This document shows positions 33,163 through 46,285 of a stretch of 64,000 nucleotides of DNA, one piece after another. The DNA comes from Scenedesmus sp. ARA3 (Eukaryota; Chlorophyta; Chlorophyceae; Sphaeropleales; Scenedesmaceae). Each line of letters starts with the position of its first letter. Position 1 is the first letter of the stretch. Location: assembly GCA_004335835.1 (NCBI GenBank), contig RWJK01001882.1, positions 9,210 through 73,209 of the forward strand, read 5' to 3'. A program made the position numbers and the translations under genes. The notes below the pieces were generated by a model. The model was not told where the DNA came from, ran no database searches, and was given only the letters and a program-made list of their open reading frames with translations.

Positions 33163-33531
33163 CTAACCGTAGCGGAACAGCAGCAGCGACAGCACCAGCA
33201 GGCCACCGGAGCCCCCTGCCAGTCCTGCAAACATTGTATGCTTCTTTGTGCGCTTCTGGTAGCAGTCGACGTAGGTCATGTCCTTTAAGCACTGCTCCTG
33301 GTCGAGCAGCTTCTCGCCGTTGCCCAGAATCCTGTATGGATTGGCACATGGGCAACTCGTCCTGCTGTTTTGAGTTGTTACTGCCATGATGGAGAAAGCG
33401 ACCACGCCCACGAGGCCTGCCACCACCAGGAACACCAGGAACTTGCTGTTGCGTTTCGGCCTGTCTGGATTCTTGCTAAGTTTGTTAACATTGCCCCAGA
33501 ATCCCTCCTCCTCATCGTGGTGAGCGGTCAT
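33163..33531 (-). CDS. small two-TM membrane protein
   Basis: Single-exon frame of 122 residues starting MTAHHDEEEGFWGN. The N terminus is acidic then basic (NPDRPKRNSK). There are two hydrophobic segments, about 31-50 (FLVFLVVAGLVGVVAFSIM) and 101-118 (FAGLAGGSGGLLVLSLLLF). Between them lies a ~50-residue loop with four Cys (SCPCANPY, EQCLKD, VDCYQ), suggesting disulfides on the non-cytosolic side. The end is LFRYG-stop. Composition is balanced and free of the poly-Ala/Gln artefacts around it, which supports a real gene. The overlapping plus-strand frame I treat as a shadow. The family is not recognised. SBNO begins 1.1 kb away on the other strand. Confidence 0.65.
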   Translation of the reverse strand: MTAHHDEEEGFWGNVNKLSKNPDRPKRNSKFLVFLVVAGLVGVVAFSIMAVTTQNSRTSCPCANPYRILGNGEKLLDQEQCLKDMTYVDCYQKRTKKHTMFAGLAGGSGGLLVLSLLLFRYG

Positions 33532-33988
33532 GGTTGCGGCAGTGGGGTGTGTGGCGAGTGCGGTGTGCTGGCTTGTAAGGTGAAGGAAGCGTATGTGATT
33601 CGAATGCTGTTGGAATCAAAGACACTAAAACATTTGATGCGCGGTATGGCCATGCTGATACCCGCAGTGGCAGGTATGCCAACGACTAGGCTTTCGAAGC
33701 GCCAAAACCAGAGCGAAGGCCCAAAGGCAACTGCAAATCGGTTACATAACGGTGAATTGAACCCAATCAATAAGCTGTAGTGAATGCTACTAGGCGCGCT
33801 GCAGGCAGATGAGCATGGCCGGTGCCGGTGTGCAGCAGGTGAGCCATGTCAGTGCAGCCCCGGCCAGAAGGCGCGGTAAGCGTTGTGCTGCACAACTTGT
33901 GCAGCAAACAGTGTCGAGGCAGCTGTGGCAGACGTGTTGCTTTCTACACCTCCACAGTTCGTCTGCAGTTTATGTATTTCAAGCATGC

Positions 33989-34513
33989 TCAGCACGCTGG
34001 TGACACCAGCAGACCAGCCAGGCAGGACACATGCACTGCGCAATTCGCAAGGCATGACAACCAACTCGATGGGGAGGATGATGGTTTGGTTTTGCTAGCT
34101 TGACAACTGCTGAGGGTTCCTAGCTCGTTGTCGGCCATTGTAAAATCCAGTGGCACGCGCAGCGGCATGGCCGCCATGCCCCCCGGGGGGCCACCACTGT
34201 TACTGACACTGAGTATTTGCACCCTGTGCATAGCCAAAAGCTCTTTGTAAGAACCGATGCTTTCAATGACATCTGCGCACCAGTGGCAACTAAACTGTCT
34301 TCTGGTCGCAGCCAACTCCCACCTGCAACTTCCTGCCGCTGGCTCAGTGGGACCAAACCCTACACCACAAACCTGCTGTTGAAGCGACATATCATCAAGC
34401 TCACTGGAGTTCAACATGCTAAAGTGTTTGTTTTTCGAAAGGATTGCTTCGAAGCAACAGCGCATAAACCGCCTTGCTGTATAAGCACGAACAGGCCATT
34501 CTACTGTTGACAC
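33989..34513 (-). CDS. hypothetical protein, uncertain
   Basis: A 174-codon open frame with ordinary composition (for example SSELDDMSLQQQVCGVG, AADVIESIGSYKEL-like segments). It lies between the divergent membrane-protein and SBNO genes. No domain, signal peptide or membrane segment is evident, and no supporting splice structure was found. It could be a short gene or part of the shared promoter region. Confidence 0.25.
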   Translation of the reverse strand: MSTVEWPVRAYTARRFMRCCFEAILSKNKHFSMLNSSELDDMSLQQQVCGVGFGPTEPAAGSCRWELAATRRQFSCHWCADVIESIGSYKELLAMHRVQILSVSNSGGPPGGMAAMPLRVPLDFTMADNELGTLSSCQASKTKPSSSPSSWLSCLANCAVHVSCLAGLLVSPAC

Positions 34514-34621
34514 TCCAACTCTGCATCAAGCCAGAGGGTGGCACAAGTATTAAGATCCACCTGAATTTCAAAAATGTCGAGTTTGTGATGAGTACAACAG
34601 GCCTGTCTGCAGCAGCTGATC

Positions 34622-35723
34622 ATGGCGCTTGCTGCACCGGTCGAGGAGGACTTCGGCTCAGACGAGCAGTTATCAAAGCAAGTGTTTCAGACGTATGAGT
34701 GCAAAAGCATTGGCAAGGGCAAACCCCATGCAGGCGACATCGCGGAGCCTTCTTCACTCAGGTGCTTGAGCAGCAGCAGCAGTACAGCAGGCTTGCATGG
34801 GCCCTGCATCTGTGCATGGCGTTTCCAGTCTACGTTTGTAACAATGGTATAACAGCATGTCTGCAATCAAGACTGCAAGCTCCGGCACACCCCATGGTGA
34901 AGCCAAGTGCTTGTGGTATTCTGCCCAGCAGTGACAATGCTGTGCATGCTATGCTGCTGGTAGCCCCACCTGCGTGCCCGTTTAACCACCAGATGGGCTT
35001 TTACGTTATATGGAGTCTATGTGTCCACGCTTGCTCGTCTGCCATCCTCTGCAGTGTTGCTGAACCGCCCAGCTTTCGTTCAACTGCTGCAACCATTCGC
35101 CAACCATTCACTCTGCTTCACTGCACCACCTGCCACTCCTGCAAACTCTCCTGCGAACGTTCCTGCAAACATTCCTGCAAACTTGTTCCTGCAGCGCGAT
35201 CCCGCTGCCTCCCTCAGACTATCCCCTGTGGGATTCCCTGCCGTTAGAGGTGGTTGAGCAGGGCAAGCTGAGCCAGCTGCAGCTGGAGGGCGTGCTGTAC
35301 GCCTGTAGCCGCCACCAGCAGATACTGCCCAGCGGCCAGCGGGCAGGCTTCTTCATTGGTGCGTGATTGTGGTGGCTTGGAGGGTGTACCAGCAGCAGCA
35401 GCAGCAGCAGCTTCCCTGGAGCTCTGCATGCATCAGCACACGTGCAGCAGGGCGGGAGTACTGGCAGCAGGATGCAGGATGATGGTTGCAGCAGTGCACA
35501 AGCCAGGCATGCGATGCTTTCCGTCGGCTGGTGCAGTGCAAACACGCGCAGCATGATGAACTGTGCCTGTCCTGCTGCGCTGCAGGTGATGGCGCTGGTG
35601 TGGGCAAGGGGCGTCAGATAGCAGGCGTCATCTTAGACAACTACATCAGGGGCAGGAGGTGTGCACAGGAGCGCTGGATGGGGCAGCAGCAGCTGTGCCA
35701 GCAGCATAGTGCTGTTGTTTTTC

Positions 35724-35782
<59 letters not shown>

Positions 35783-35832
35783 NNNNNNNNNNNNNNNNNN
35801 NNNNNNNNNNNNNNNNNNNNNNNNNNNNNNNN

Positions 35833-35894
<62 letters not shown>

Positions 35895-36659
35895 CTCGCA
35901 GGCGTAGCGCTGAAGCTGCTGGCCTGCAGACGCATCTGCTGCAGCAGCTTCCCGCGCATTAGATGTCAAGTGCCCTATCATTACCAGCCACCAGCTTATG
36001 GCCTTGTTCGAATGTATGCAATAGTACATCTATTTTTCAAACTGCACTGCAGGCGCCACTTGTGGCTGTCAACAAGCACTGACCTGCATGTGGATGCGGG
36101 GAGGGACTTGAGGGACCTTGGGGCACACATCCCGCTCATCAACGGCTGCGCGGGCCTGGACAGGGGCACGCGGGCCCTGGGGCTAGCGAAAGACCTGCAG
36201 GAAGGCGTGCTGTTCCTGTGAGTGTCGTGTATAGGGGTGTTGAAAATCTGTTTGAAATATGTAGCCTCTGTGATGTGCTTAGTCTGCTCAGGGCTGGACA
36301 GGGGCACACGGGCCCTGTGGCTTGCAAAAGACCTGCAGGAGGGAGTGCTGTTCCTGTGAGTGTTTGTTGCGTCACTGCTATGGTATTGCACACGTCTGCA
36401 GGCTGTGCCGGGCTGGACAGGGGCACACGCGCCCTTGGGCTGGCATATTGTTTGCGGGAGGGCGTGCTGTTCCTGTGAGTGCCATGCAACAACTGCAGAA
36501 CCTTGCAAAAATGCATGCCTGCAAGCAGCTGTTGGTAGCTCAGCAGCGGGGGCCGTGGGTTACAGGCGCGCTGCAGCATGACCTGGCACTGCTGCTTGCA
36601 TCCTCAACTGATGGTCCTGTCGTTTTGCTGCGTATGTTGACTTGCCGCTGCTGCTGCTG

Positions 36660-36690
<31 letters not shown>

Positions 36691-39600
36691 TTTGTGCTGC
36701 AGCACCTACTCCACACTCATTTCAGCAGGCAAGGGAGGCAGGAGCCGCATGGAGCAGGTGGGAAGGCTTGAAAGGGTTCTGATGGAAGAGTTGACAACGC
36801 GAGGCAGCCACGCATCTTTCATGTTGCGCAGCGCGATTGCAGCACATGTAATGGAACACGGGGCGTTCTGTACGTTCTGTGTCAGGCGTCAACGCTGGCC
36901 TGAGCTGCTGCCCTATTTTTGTGTGCTGTCTGTGCCCACAGGTGGTGGAGGGGCTGGTGGGAGGCACCAACAGCTCCGTGCAACTTGTGGTGTGGCCCAG
37001 TCAGACGTATTGTGAATAATAACATCTCAACAACATCAAACGTGCTGGCCCTATCATATGTGCTGTGCCACAGGAGGTGGAGTGGCTGTTAGGCGGCACC
37101 AACAGCTCTCCGCTAGTTGTGGGTCTGATGGCTATCTGACAACATGCCAAACTGTAACATGCTGGCTGCATCATGTGTGCTGTCTGTGCCACAGGTGGTG
37201 GAGTGGCTGGTGGGAGGCACCAACAGCTCCCCGCAGCCGCAGGCCGGCAGCAGCAAAGCCGGCGACACTGCTGCTGCTGCTGCCGCCGCTGGCGCTCAGG
37301 CCTGGGATGGGCTGATCGTGCTGGACGAGTGCCACAAGGCAAAGAACTTCACACCTGGAAAAGAAGCGCAGAGCACCAAGGTGAGCTGAGTGTGCGTCAC
37401 TGACATTGAATGGTACTTGTCACCGTAAGCAGTAGCCTGTTGGCAACAGCACCCCAGGCATCTTTGGCGGACAAGCACAGCCACGTTGTTTGCAACCGCA
37501 TCCACTCACGCAGTCTATAGCTTACAAGCCGCTGCTGCTGCTGCTGCTGCTGTTGCTGCCGCCAGGTGGCCTCTGCTGTCATTGACCTGCAGGCCATGCT
37601 GCCAAACGCGCGCGTGCTGTACTGCAGTGCCACGGGCGTGAGTGAGGTGAGGCAGAAGAGCGTGTTTCGACATGTTTTACCAGACCGCTGTCGCCAGTTG
37701 CTGTGGGTTTCTGCAGAAGAGAGCCAATCCACAGCTGTGTGAGGTCATGTTAAGACAGTTGCAAAACAGATAGAGTCTTGATCAGCAGCAGCTGCAAGCT
37801 TGAGCACATGCACAGCTAGTTTCTTTGCATCATGCCATACTTTGGTCCCTACATGCTACCCACCGTAATTTATGCTTCCGATGCGATTGTACTGGGCTGA
37901 TGCTGCTACTAGGTGCTTAGCCTGGTTTGTGAAGTGACAATGAGGGCATGCGTTGGCGTGCTTGTAGGTGGCCAACATGGCCTATATGGAGCGCATGGGC
38001 CTGTGGGGACCCGCCAGCCCCTTCCCAGACTTGTTATGCATCAAACACATGTGTCCATACGCTGTTTGTGACAATCCCAGGTGGCCAACATGGCCTACAT
38101 GGAGCGCATGAGCCTATGGGGACCTGCCAGCCTCTTCGCAGACTTGTTATTCATCAAACACCTGTGTCATATGCCGTTGATGATAACTGCAGGTGGCCAA
38201 CACCTCCTATATGGAGCGCATGGGCCTGTGGGGACCTGCCAGCCCCTTCTTGGACTTGTGACTCATTAAACACCTGTGTCATATGCTGTTTGTGACAACC
38301 GCAGGTCGCCAACATGGCGTACATGGAGCGCATGGGGCTTTGGGGACCTGCCAGCCCCTTCCCTGACTTCGCTGCTTTCTTGGAGAGCATGCGCAAGCGG
38401 GGTGTGAGCTTCATGGAGCTGCTTGCGATGGAGATGAAGGCGGCTGGACGCTATGTGGCTCGCGGGCTGAGCTTCAGGTGCTTTGGTTGAATGTTTGACC
38501 AGGTTGACCGAATGTCTGACTGATTGTTGATGTTCGTCCGTTGACGGTGAGCTCAGCTGCTGGCGATGGAGGTGAAGGCGCCTGGGCGCTATGTGGCGCG
38601 CGGGCTGAGCTTCAGGTGCTTCGACAAATTGTTTGACCAGGTTTGACTGGAGTTCTGCACAGCAAACGTGGCGCAGCACGATGAACAGTCGCCCTGTAGG
38701 ATGCTCACAACTTTGACATTGGCGTGCCTTCATGCTGCTCTGCAGGCAGGCACTTGCAAGTAGAAGCGCCCCTCAGCCCAGCCAAAGTGGCACAGTACGA
38801 CGCAGCAGTTGCTCATAATGTTTGTTTGCTGCCTGCCGCCATGCTGTCCTGCAGGCAGGCGGAGTTCCTGCAAGTAGAAGCGCCCCTCATCCCAGAGAAA
38901 GTGGCCCAGTATGATGCAGCAGTCGCGCTGTGGCAGAGCCTGCGCAGCAAGCTGGAGATGGCTCTGCAGCTGGCAGGCATAGACAAGCGGGACGTGTGGA
39001 AGACGTACTGGGCGGCGCAGCAGCGCTTCTTCAAGCTGCTGTGTGTGGGGCTGAAGCTGGACACAGTGATTGCAGAGGTACGCTGGAGGGCAGAGTTGGG
39101 CTGTAGGTGTCAAATGTTAGGATTGGGGCAGCGCAGCAGCGCTTCTTCAAGCTGCTGTGTGTGGGGCTGAAGCTGGACACGGTCATCGCAGAGGTGCGCG
39201 CTGTCGGGCCGGGTTTAGTTGTTAGGTGTGGGGTGTGGGTGGCGCAGCTGTGGTTCTATAAACTGCTGTGTGTGGGGCTGAAGCTGGACACGGTCATTGC
39301 AGAGGTGCGCTGGAGGGCAGAGTTGGGCTGTACGCTTCAGATGTTTGGGATTGGACTGCGGTGGCGCAGCAGCGCTTCTTCAAGCTGCTGTGTGTGGGGC
39401 TGAAGCTGGACACAGTCATTGCAGAGGTAAGCGTTTGGAGACCAAGTCGTTGAAGTGCTTGCATTGAGCTGCGTTCGTGCAGCAAGCAGGTTGACAGCAA
39501 CCCATGTGGCGTTCCGCCGTGCTGTTTTGTGTTGCCATGCCTATACAGCGGTCGTCTCTTTCCAAGAGCAGCAGCACTAGCTGTCATGCACATAATAGTC

Positions 39601-40875
39601 TTTGTGGGCACAGCCATGAACTTTTGGCCTAATCATCACACCTCACATGCGTGACTCTTCCTTTGCAACTTCTTCTGCTCAATCATCCTCTGTTGCTTTG
39701 TCATGCTGCTGCCCGCAAACAGGCCAAGGCAGCGCTGGCGTCTGGCATGTGCATGGTCATCGGGCTGCAACAAACACATACCTGTCCTCCTGTGTCTTGC
39801 TCAAATGTTGCGTTCTGCAATCACCTGTTGTCATGCAGGCCAAGGCAGCGCTGGCATCGGGCATGTGCATGGTCATCGGGCTGCAGAGCACTGGCGGATC
39901 ATGCTTGTCGGTTTCCGTGCACACAGCCCAAAGCTGCGCATGATCTCCATCTTTCCTCTTCCTCTTCTGCTGAACTGCCTTCTCTTGCTTGGATGGTGTT
40001 TCCTGCAAATGTATGCAGGCCAAGGCAGCGCTAGCGTCAGGCATGTGCGTTGTCATAGGCCTGCAGAGCACCGGCGAGGCAGCAGCAGATGCAATGGGGC
40101 TGGAGCCAGGCCCCTTGCCTGGCTTTGTGAGCCCCTGCAAGGAGATGCTGCTGCGCTTCATACAGCTCAACTTCCCAGAGCATGCGGCGCAGTCGCCTGA
40201 AGGTGGGCGTTGAGGCTGTTGCTTGTGTCTGCTGCTCAGTGAACGGGGCGCAGCCGGATATGCCTGCATGCTTGTTGTTTTGCTGTTGCTTTGTGTGGCA
40301 TTGCAAGGAGATGCTGCTGAGGTGGATTCAGCTGAATGTCCCAGAGCATGCCGCTCAGTTGCCTGAAGGTGGGCAGTGTGGATGGCTACTAGCTGAACTT
40401 CCTGCAGCAGCCTGCACGTGTCCCGCCTGCTAGGACACTGCGACAACGCACGCGTCCTGTGCATTCCCATATGCTGGTTATGTCCTGCATAATCATGTTC
40501 CCGTCCGTCTGCAGCTGCAGCGATGGGCCTGCAGCCTGAGGCCATCCCCGCCTGCCGCGCCATGAAGCAGCAGCTGCTGGCGCAGCACGCCTCTCTCAAC
40601 CCACCACAAAGTATCTTGGCGCAGCTGACATGCCACACACGCTGTGCTTCTTTCCTGTCTGCTTATGTCCCGGCTGTCTGCAGCTGCAGCAATGGGGCTG
40701 CAGCCAGAAGCCATCCCCGCCTGCCGTGCCATGAAGCAGCAGCTGCTGGCGCAGCTTGCCCAGCTCGACCTGCCGCCCAACTTCCTGGACCAGTTGATCG
40801 ATGAGCTGGGAGGGCCGAGCATCGTTGCAGAGATGACTGGGCGCAAGGGCCGCGTGGTGCGCGAGCAGCGCAAAG

Positions 40876-40912
<37 letters not shown>

Positions 40913-43900
40913 GCTGAGTCAGCGCGTGGTGTATGAGCTGCGGGCTAAGCCGGACAGCAGCGAGATGGACTCACTCAACGGTGAGGCTGTTTGGTTGCCT
41001 CAGTGCTGATGGCTCGAAGTGCAGCATGTGTTGAGGTTGATAGTGTGCGTGTGCTGGTGGCCGCCTTCGTTTTACCGCATCCAATTCTCCTGCAAGCTCC
41101 ACAAGTCAAACGCATGCACCTACCTGCCTGCAAGTGGCTGCCAGTGTCCCTATTGCACTATGCAGCCACATAGGGCTACGTGTGCGTGTTTACTGTCACC
41201 TATTCTTTTGCAACCAGGACGCAACCCAGCAGCATACACCCGTTCATGAATCTCCTCCACCACCCAACCACCTGCTTCCGTGTGTGCGCGTTGCTTTCTC
41301 CCAAATAGCACTTCTCCCCTCATCGATGTATGCTTGGCCTCCACCAACCATGCATATTTGCCTTCATTGTTGCCGCTGCTAGTTACGGAGAGGGAGGCTT
41401 TCCTGTCAGGCAAGAAGCGTGTGGCGCTCATCAGCGATGCAGCAAGCACCGGCATCTCGCTGCACGCAGCAGCAACAGCAGCCAACCGCAGCCAGCGGCG
41501 GCTGCACCTCACCATAGAGCTGCCTTGGAGTGCTGACAAGGCCATTCAGCAGCTTGGCCGCAGCCACAGAACAAACCAGGTGCGACAATGCTGCTTTTTT
41601 TGCGCTCTCATGAGTTTTGCCTGGTTTGTACACATCTTCATGCACCTGCACCGCACAAATGAGCTGCCCTTATAGCAACCGGGGCGCAGTCACAACCAAC
41701 CAGGTGCACTGCGTCACCAGTGCAGGTTTTGTTGCAACTTCCCACACAAGCCAGTCATGCCTGCTCTCCAAGGGTGAGGCGGTCATTGCAATGCTGCTGG
41801 CTGTGGTGTACCACACCACACTCACGCCAATGTGGCTGCATCACGTGCTTGCTCAACTGCAGGTGTCAGCACCGCTCTACAAGCTGGTGGTGTCTGCTGC
41901 TGGCGGCGAGCGGCGCTTTGCTGCAGCAGTGGCAAGGCGGCTGCAAAGCTTGGGGGCCCTGACGCGCGGCGACAGGCGCGCAGCAGCGGGTGGGTGGTCG
42001 CTGCTACACATACTGAACACTCCAGCTCTGCTGCTTGACTCATTTGTACTTGCCAGGCATGTATGCCGCATCTGGGTGAATGGTTGGTGGGATGCATGAA
42101 GTCAACGCCGCTGCAAACATTGGTGTTGCTGCTGCTGTCTTTGTGATGTGCAGGCGTTGACCTTTCAGACTCAAACTTTGACACCCCGTGGGGCCGCAAG
42201 AGCCTGCGCAAGATGTATGATGCCATAGTCACAGAGTCCCCTCAGCTGCCCAGCGGAGTGACAGTCTCTGCCCTGCTAAAGGACCTCCTGGTGTTTCCTG
42301 CAAGCGGTGCCGCTCAAACAGCAGCAGCAGCCGCCACAGATCAAGCTGCAGCTGCTGCGGATGTCAATGCGACGCTGCAACAAGAGGAGACAGCACGGCT
42401 GCTGCAGCAGCAGCTGCCGGCGCTGTCAGCCCTGCAACGCCTCGCAGCAGCAGAGGCCGCGGCAGCAGCGAAAGCTGCAGCAGCTGCCGCTGCAAAGGCT
42501 GCTGCTGGCCAGTCACCTGCCAAGTCAGCAGCAGCAGCACCTGCAGCAGCTGCTGCAGCAGAGGAGGCGATGCTGGTGGCTGCTTTGACTGGCAAGGCGC
42601 CGCCGCCTGCAGCTGCAGCAGCGTTCATGACGCCTGCTCAAGTTGGGGCTGCAATTGCGGAGCTTCACAGGGAGCTGCGGGGCTGCTGTGACATGATGGG
42701 CATTGGGCTCAGCGGTCGCAGTAACGACAGCGTGGTTGAGGTGAGTGCACTTGATGTGCTACGTCTCAAGTCACGCGTCACAGGTGGCTCAAGTTGGGGC
42801 TGCAATAGCAGAGCTGCACAGGGAGCTGCAGGGCTGCTGTGACATGATGGGCATAGGGCTAAGTGGGCGCAGTAACGATAGCGTGGTTGAGGTGAGCACG
42901 TGCGTTTTGTGTCCTGGACTGCACTGAGTAGTAGCCATGGGCTTTTGGCTCAATCCTGCAGCAACGACAGCTCAGTTGAGGTGAGTGTGTGTGTGTGTGT
43001 TATGTGTCCTAAGCTGTATTGAACAGACATACCATGTCGCCCGCTTTAGCCACTTGAGTTGGGGATGCGATTGCGGAGCTTCACAGGGAGCTGCGCGGTT
43101 GCTGCAACATGATGGGCATTGGGCTCAGCGGTCGCAGCAATGACAGCGTGGTTGAAGTGAGAATGCGACACATGCTGGGCCAAAAGGGACCGTCTTTGCG
43201 ACAGTTGGTGTGCATACACGTGCGATAGACTCACACTTTGCATGTTGCACAGACATCAGCGGGTGGCACGGCCTGCGTACAGCACCCCTCGCTTTTTGGG
43301 TTATACGCAGTGACTCATCTCAGCTGTTGGCGCCAAGCACTGCACATCTGATCAAGCCGCCCACTCCCCTCGCAGAGTAGTGTCAGCAGCTAAGGATGCA
43401 ACCACAGCAGCATCCTGTTTCTGTGCGCTGCCAAGCTTTATGAATAACTCATTCCTCAAACGTGCTGCTGCTTGCAGGACCGCATCAAGGACACCGTGTC
43501 AGCAGCAGCCAAGGACGCCAACGCAGCAGCAGCGCCGGGCGCAAAGGACCTGGGCGATGTGCGCCGCTTCCTCAACAGGCTGCTGGGGCTGCCGCTGGGC
43601 CGCCAGAACCTGCTCTTCAACTACTTTGCGGCAACACTGGCGGCTGAGATCGCTGCTGCACGCGCTGAGGGCAGGTGTGCTTGCTCGGCAGTTATCTGGA
43701 GATCCCGGCCACTGTGATCAGCTTGTTCATCGTTTGAAGACACATGCGTTCAACCCTGAACTTCACTTGGCGCTGCTGCCGCCCGCACACACATGTGTCC
43801 AACCCTGAACTTCACTTCGTGCTGCTGCCGCTGCTGCTGTTTCGGTTGCGCAGGTACACCGAGGGCGTGAGTGATATCCAAGGCAGCAGCATCAGCCTGG

Positions 43901-45979
43901 CAAGGCCCCCGCAGCTGCTGCGGCCGACCCTAATCCTTAGCTACTGCTGCTGCTGCCGCCGCTGCCGCACACTGTGCAGGTACACTGAGGGCGTGAGTGA
44001 CATCCAAGGCAGCAGCATCAGCTTGGCGCGGCCCCCGCAACTGCTGTGGGGCGCCGCCAGCGGCGGCAGCGAGGCTGGCGCGGCGGCGCAGACATGGGTC
44101 AACACGCTGCAGGTGGATCGGGGCATGACCTTTGAGGTGAGCGGCAACAACACATCTGGGCATTGTGATGTGATTCCGCATATTGTCATTCAGACTGTTG
44201 CATCAGCATACCTGGTTTGGCTGCACTACAGTGGAGCAATGTTGTGGATTGTTTAGTGTAATAGGTGGTAGCGGCAGCGAGGCGGGCGCGGCGGCGCAGA
44301 CGTGGGTGAACACACTGCAGGTAGACCGGGGCATGACCTTTGAGGTGAGCGGCAACAACACATCTGGGCATTGTGATGTGATTCCGCATATTGTCATTCT
44401 GACTGTTGCTCCAGCACACCTGGTCGGCTACGCTGAAGTGGAGCATTGTGTGCAGCTGTAAACTTGGCAATTATATGTGGTAGCGGCAGCGAGGCGGGCG
44501 CGGTGGCGCAGACTTGGGTCAACACGCTGCAGGTAGATCGGGGCATTACCTTTGAGGTGAGCGGCGGCGGCGGCTAGTCCTTGACCGCAGCAACATTGAT
44601 GTTGAACGCTGATACGGTGCACTTTGCTGCCCAAGTCTCCTTCTGCCACTGCTGCTTTAGATATATTCAGCCTAGTCTGTGGCGCATTGCAGAGCACGGC
44701 ACTGTGACTGTTCATGTTGTGCCATTTCTTACTGCAGCATGCTGCTGCGCCGCCACCATCCTGCCCCGGCTGCCTGAGCGGCTTCACTTCTGTGCAACTC
44801 CTTGGCAAGCAGACCTCTATCAACTGTCTGTGCTGCATTGCTTTGTTCTTGCAGGATGCTGCGCGCCGCCTGGCGCACGAGTCATTCCCTGGCTGCCTGA
44901 GTGGGTTCCGTCGCAGCAGGCGGCCCATGTTTGGGTCTCACCTGGTGCTGCTGGCGCTGCAGAAGCCTGGCCAGAAGCACTTGTTCAGCCTTGTGAGACC
45001 AAACACAGGTAGGCGGGGCTGACGGTTGTGGAGGGTGATAGGTTGTCAAACAGTGATAATGGCAGTACTTTTGTTGAGTTTTTTTGGCTGTGTTTTGTGT
45101 TTTAAGCTGTTGGTATTTGGCCCATGTTTGGCAGCAACTTGGTGCTGCTGGCGCTGCAAAAGCCAGGGCAGAAGCACCTCTTCAGCCTCGTGCGGCCAAA
45201 CACAGGTGCGAGCGCCCAGGCTGTTGGCAGCACTTGAGTGTGATTGGATTGAGAGCAACAGCCTTGTTTTGTGTTATTGTGGGGTTCTGGTGCATGTTTG
45301 GGTCCCTCTAGGTGCTGCTGGCGCTGCAGAAGCCTGGCCAGAAGCACCGCTTCAGCGTGGTGCGGCCCAACACAGGTGCGAGCGGCCAAGCTATTGGCAG
45401 TACTTGGGTGTGATTAGATTGAAAGCAATAGCCTTGTTTTGTGGTATTGTGGGATTTTTGTGCGTGTTTGGGTCTCACCTGGTGCTGCTGACGCTGCAGA
45501 GCCTGGCCAAAAGCTCCTGTTCAGCCTCGTGAGACTAAACACAGGTGCGTAGTTGGGATGCCTGTGGTGTCCTTGTTACCAACCCATCTGGGGAAGCAGC
45601 CCACTTGCTGCCCTGCCCCAGCTGGACTTCTGATCCGACCTGCTGTTGCTGCTTGCTGCTGCAGCACGGCAGGCGAGGCCTTCTAGACATGACACGCATT
45701 GAGTGGGATGATTAGCACATGTACGCCCATTGCTGAATGCAGTGCAGCTGATCCCCCTGCTCTTGCTGCTGCTGCTGCTGCTTCTGTGCTGCAGGCGAGG
45801 CCTTTTATGACATGAAGCGGGGCGACCTTGATGAGAAGTACGTGCTATATCTTATGCCTTTCTTGTTGCTGCTGCTGCTGCTGCCATTTCACAAACTTTG
45901 TGCACGGCAGGCGAGGCATTTTATGCCATGGAACAGGGCGAGCTGGATGAGAAATACGTGCTATATCTTATGCCTGTCA

Positions 45980-46014
<35 letters not shown>

Positions 46015-46238
46015 ATTCACAAACAACACGGCAGGCGAGGCCTTTGATGACATGGAACGTGGCGAGCTGGACGAAAAATACGTGCGGCTGGCGCCAGAGG
46101 CAGCACAGGAAGATTGCGCTGACTGACTACGTCTGATGTGCTGCTGCCATTTATGTTGTTACATTGCAGGCGAGGCGTTTTATGACATGGAGCGCGGCGA
46201 GCTTGATGAGAAGTACGTGCTACATCTTATGCCATTCA

Positions 46239-46285
<47 letters not shown>

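Noticed and set aside
32653..33288. 211-codon plus-strand frame with poly-Ala
   Set aside because: Runs through CTG repeats and overlaps the better-supported minus-strand membrane-protein gene.
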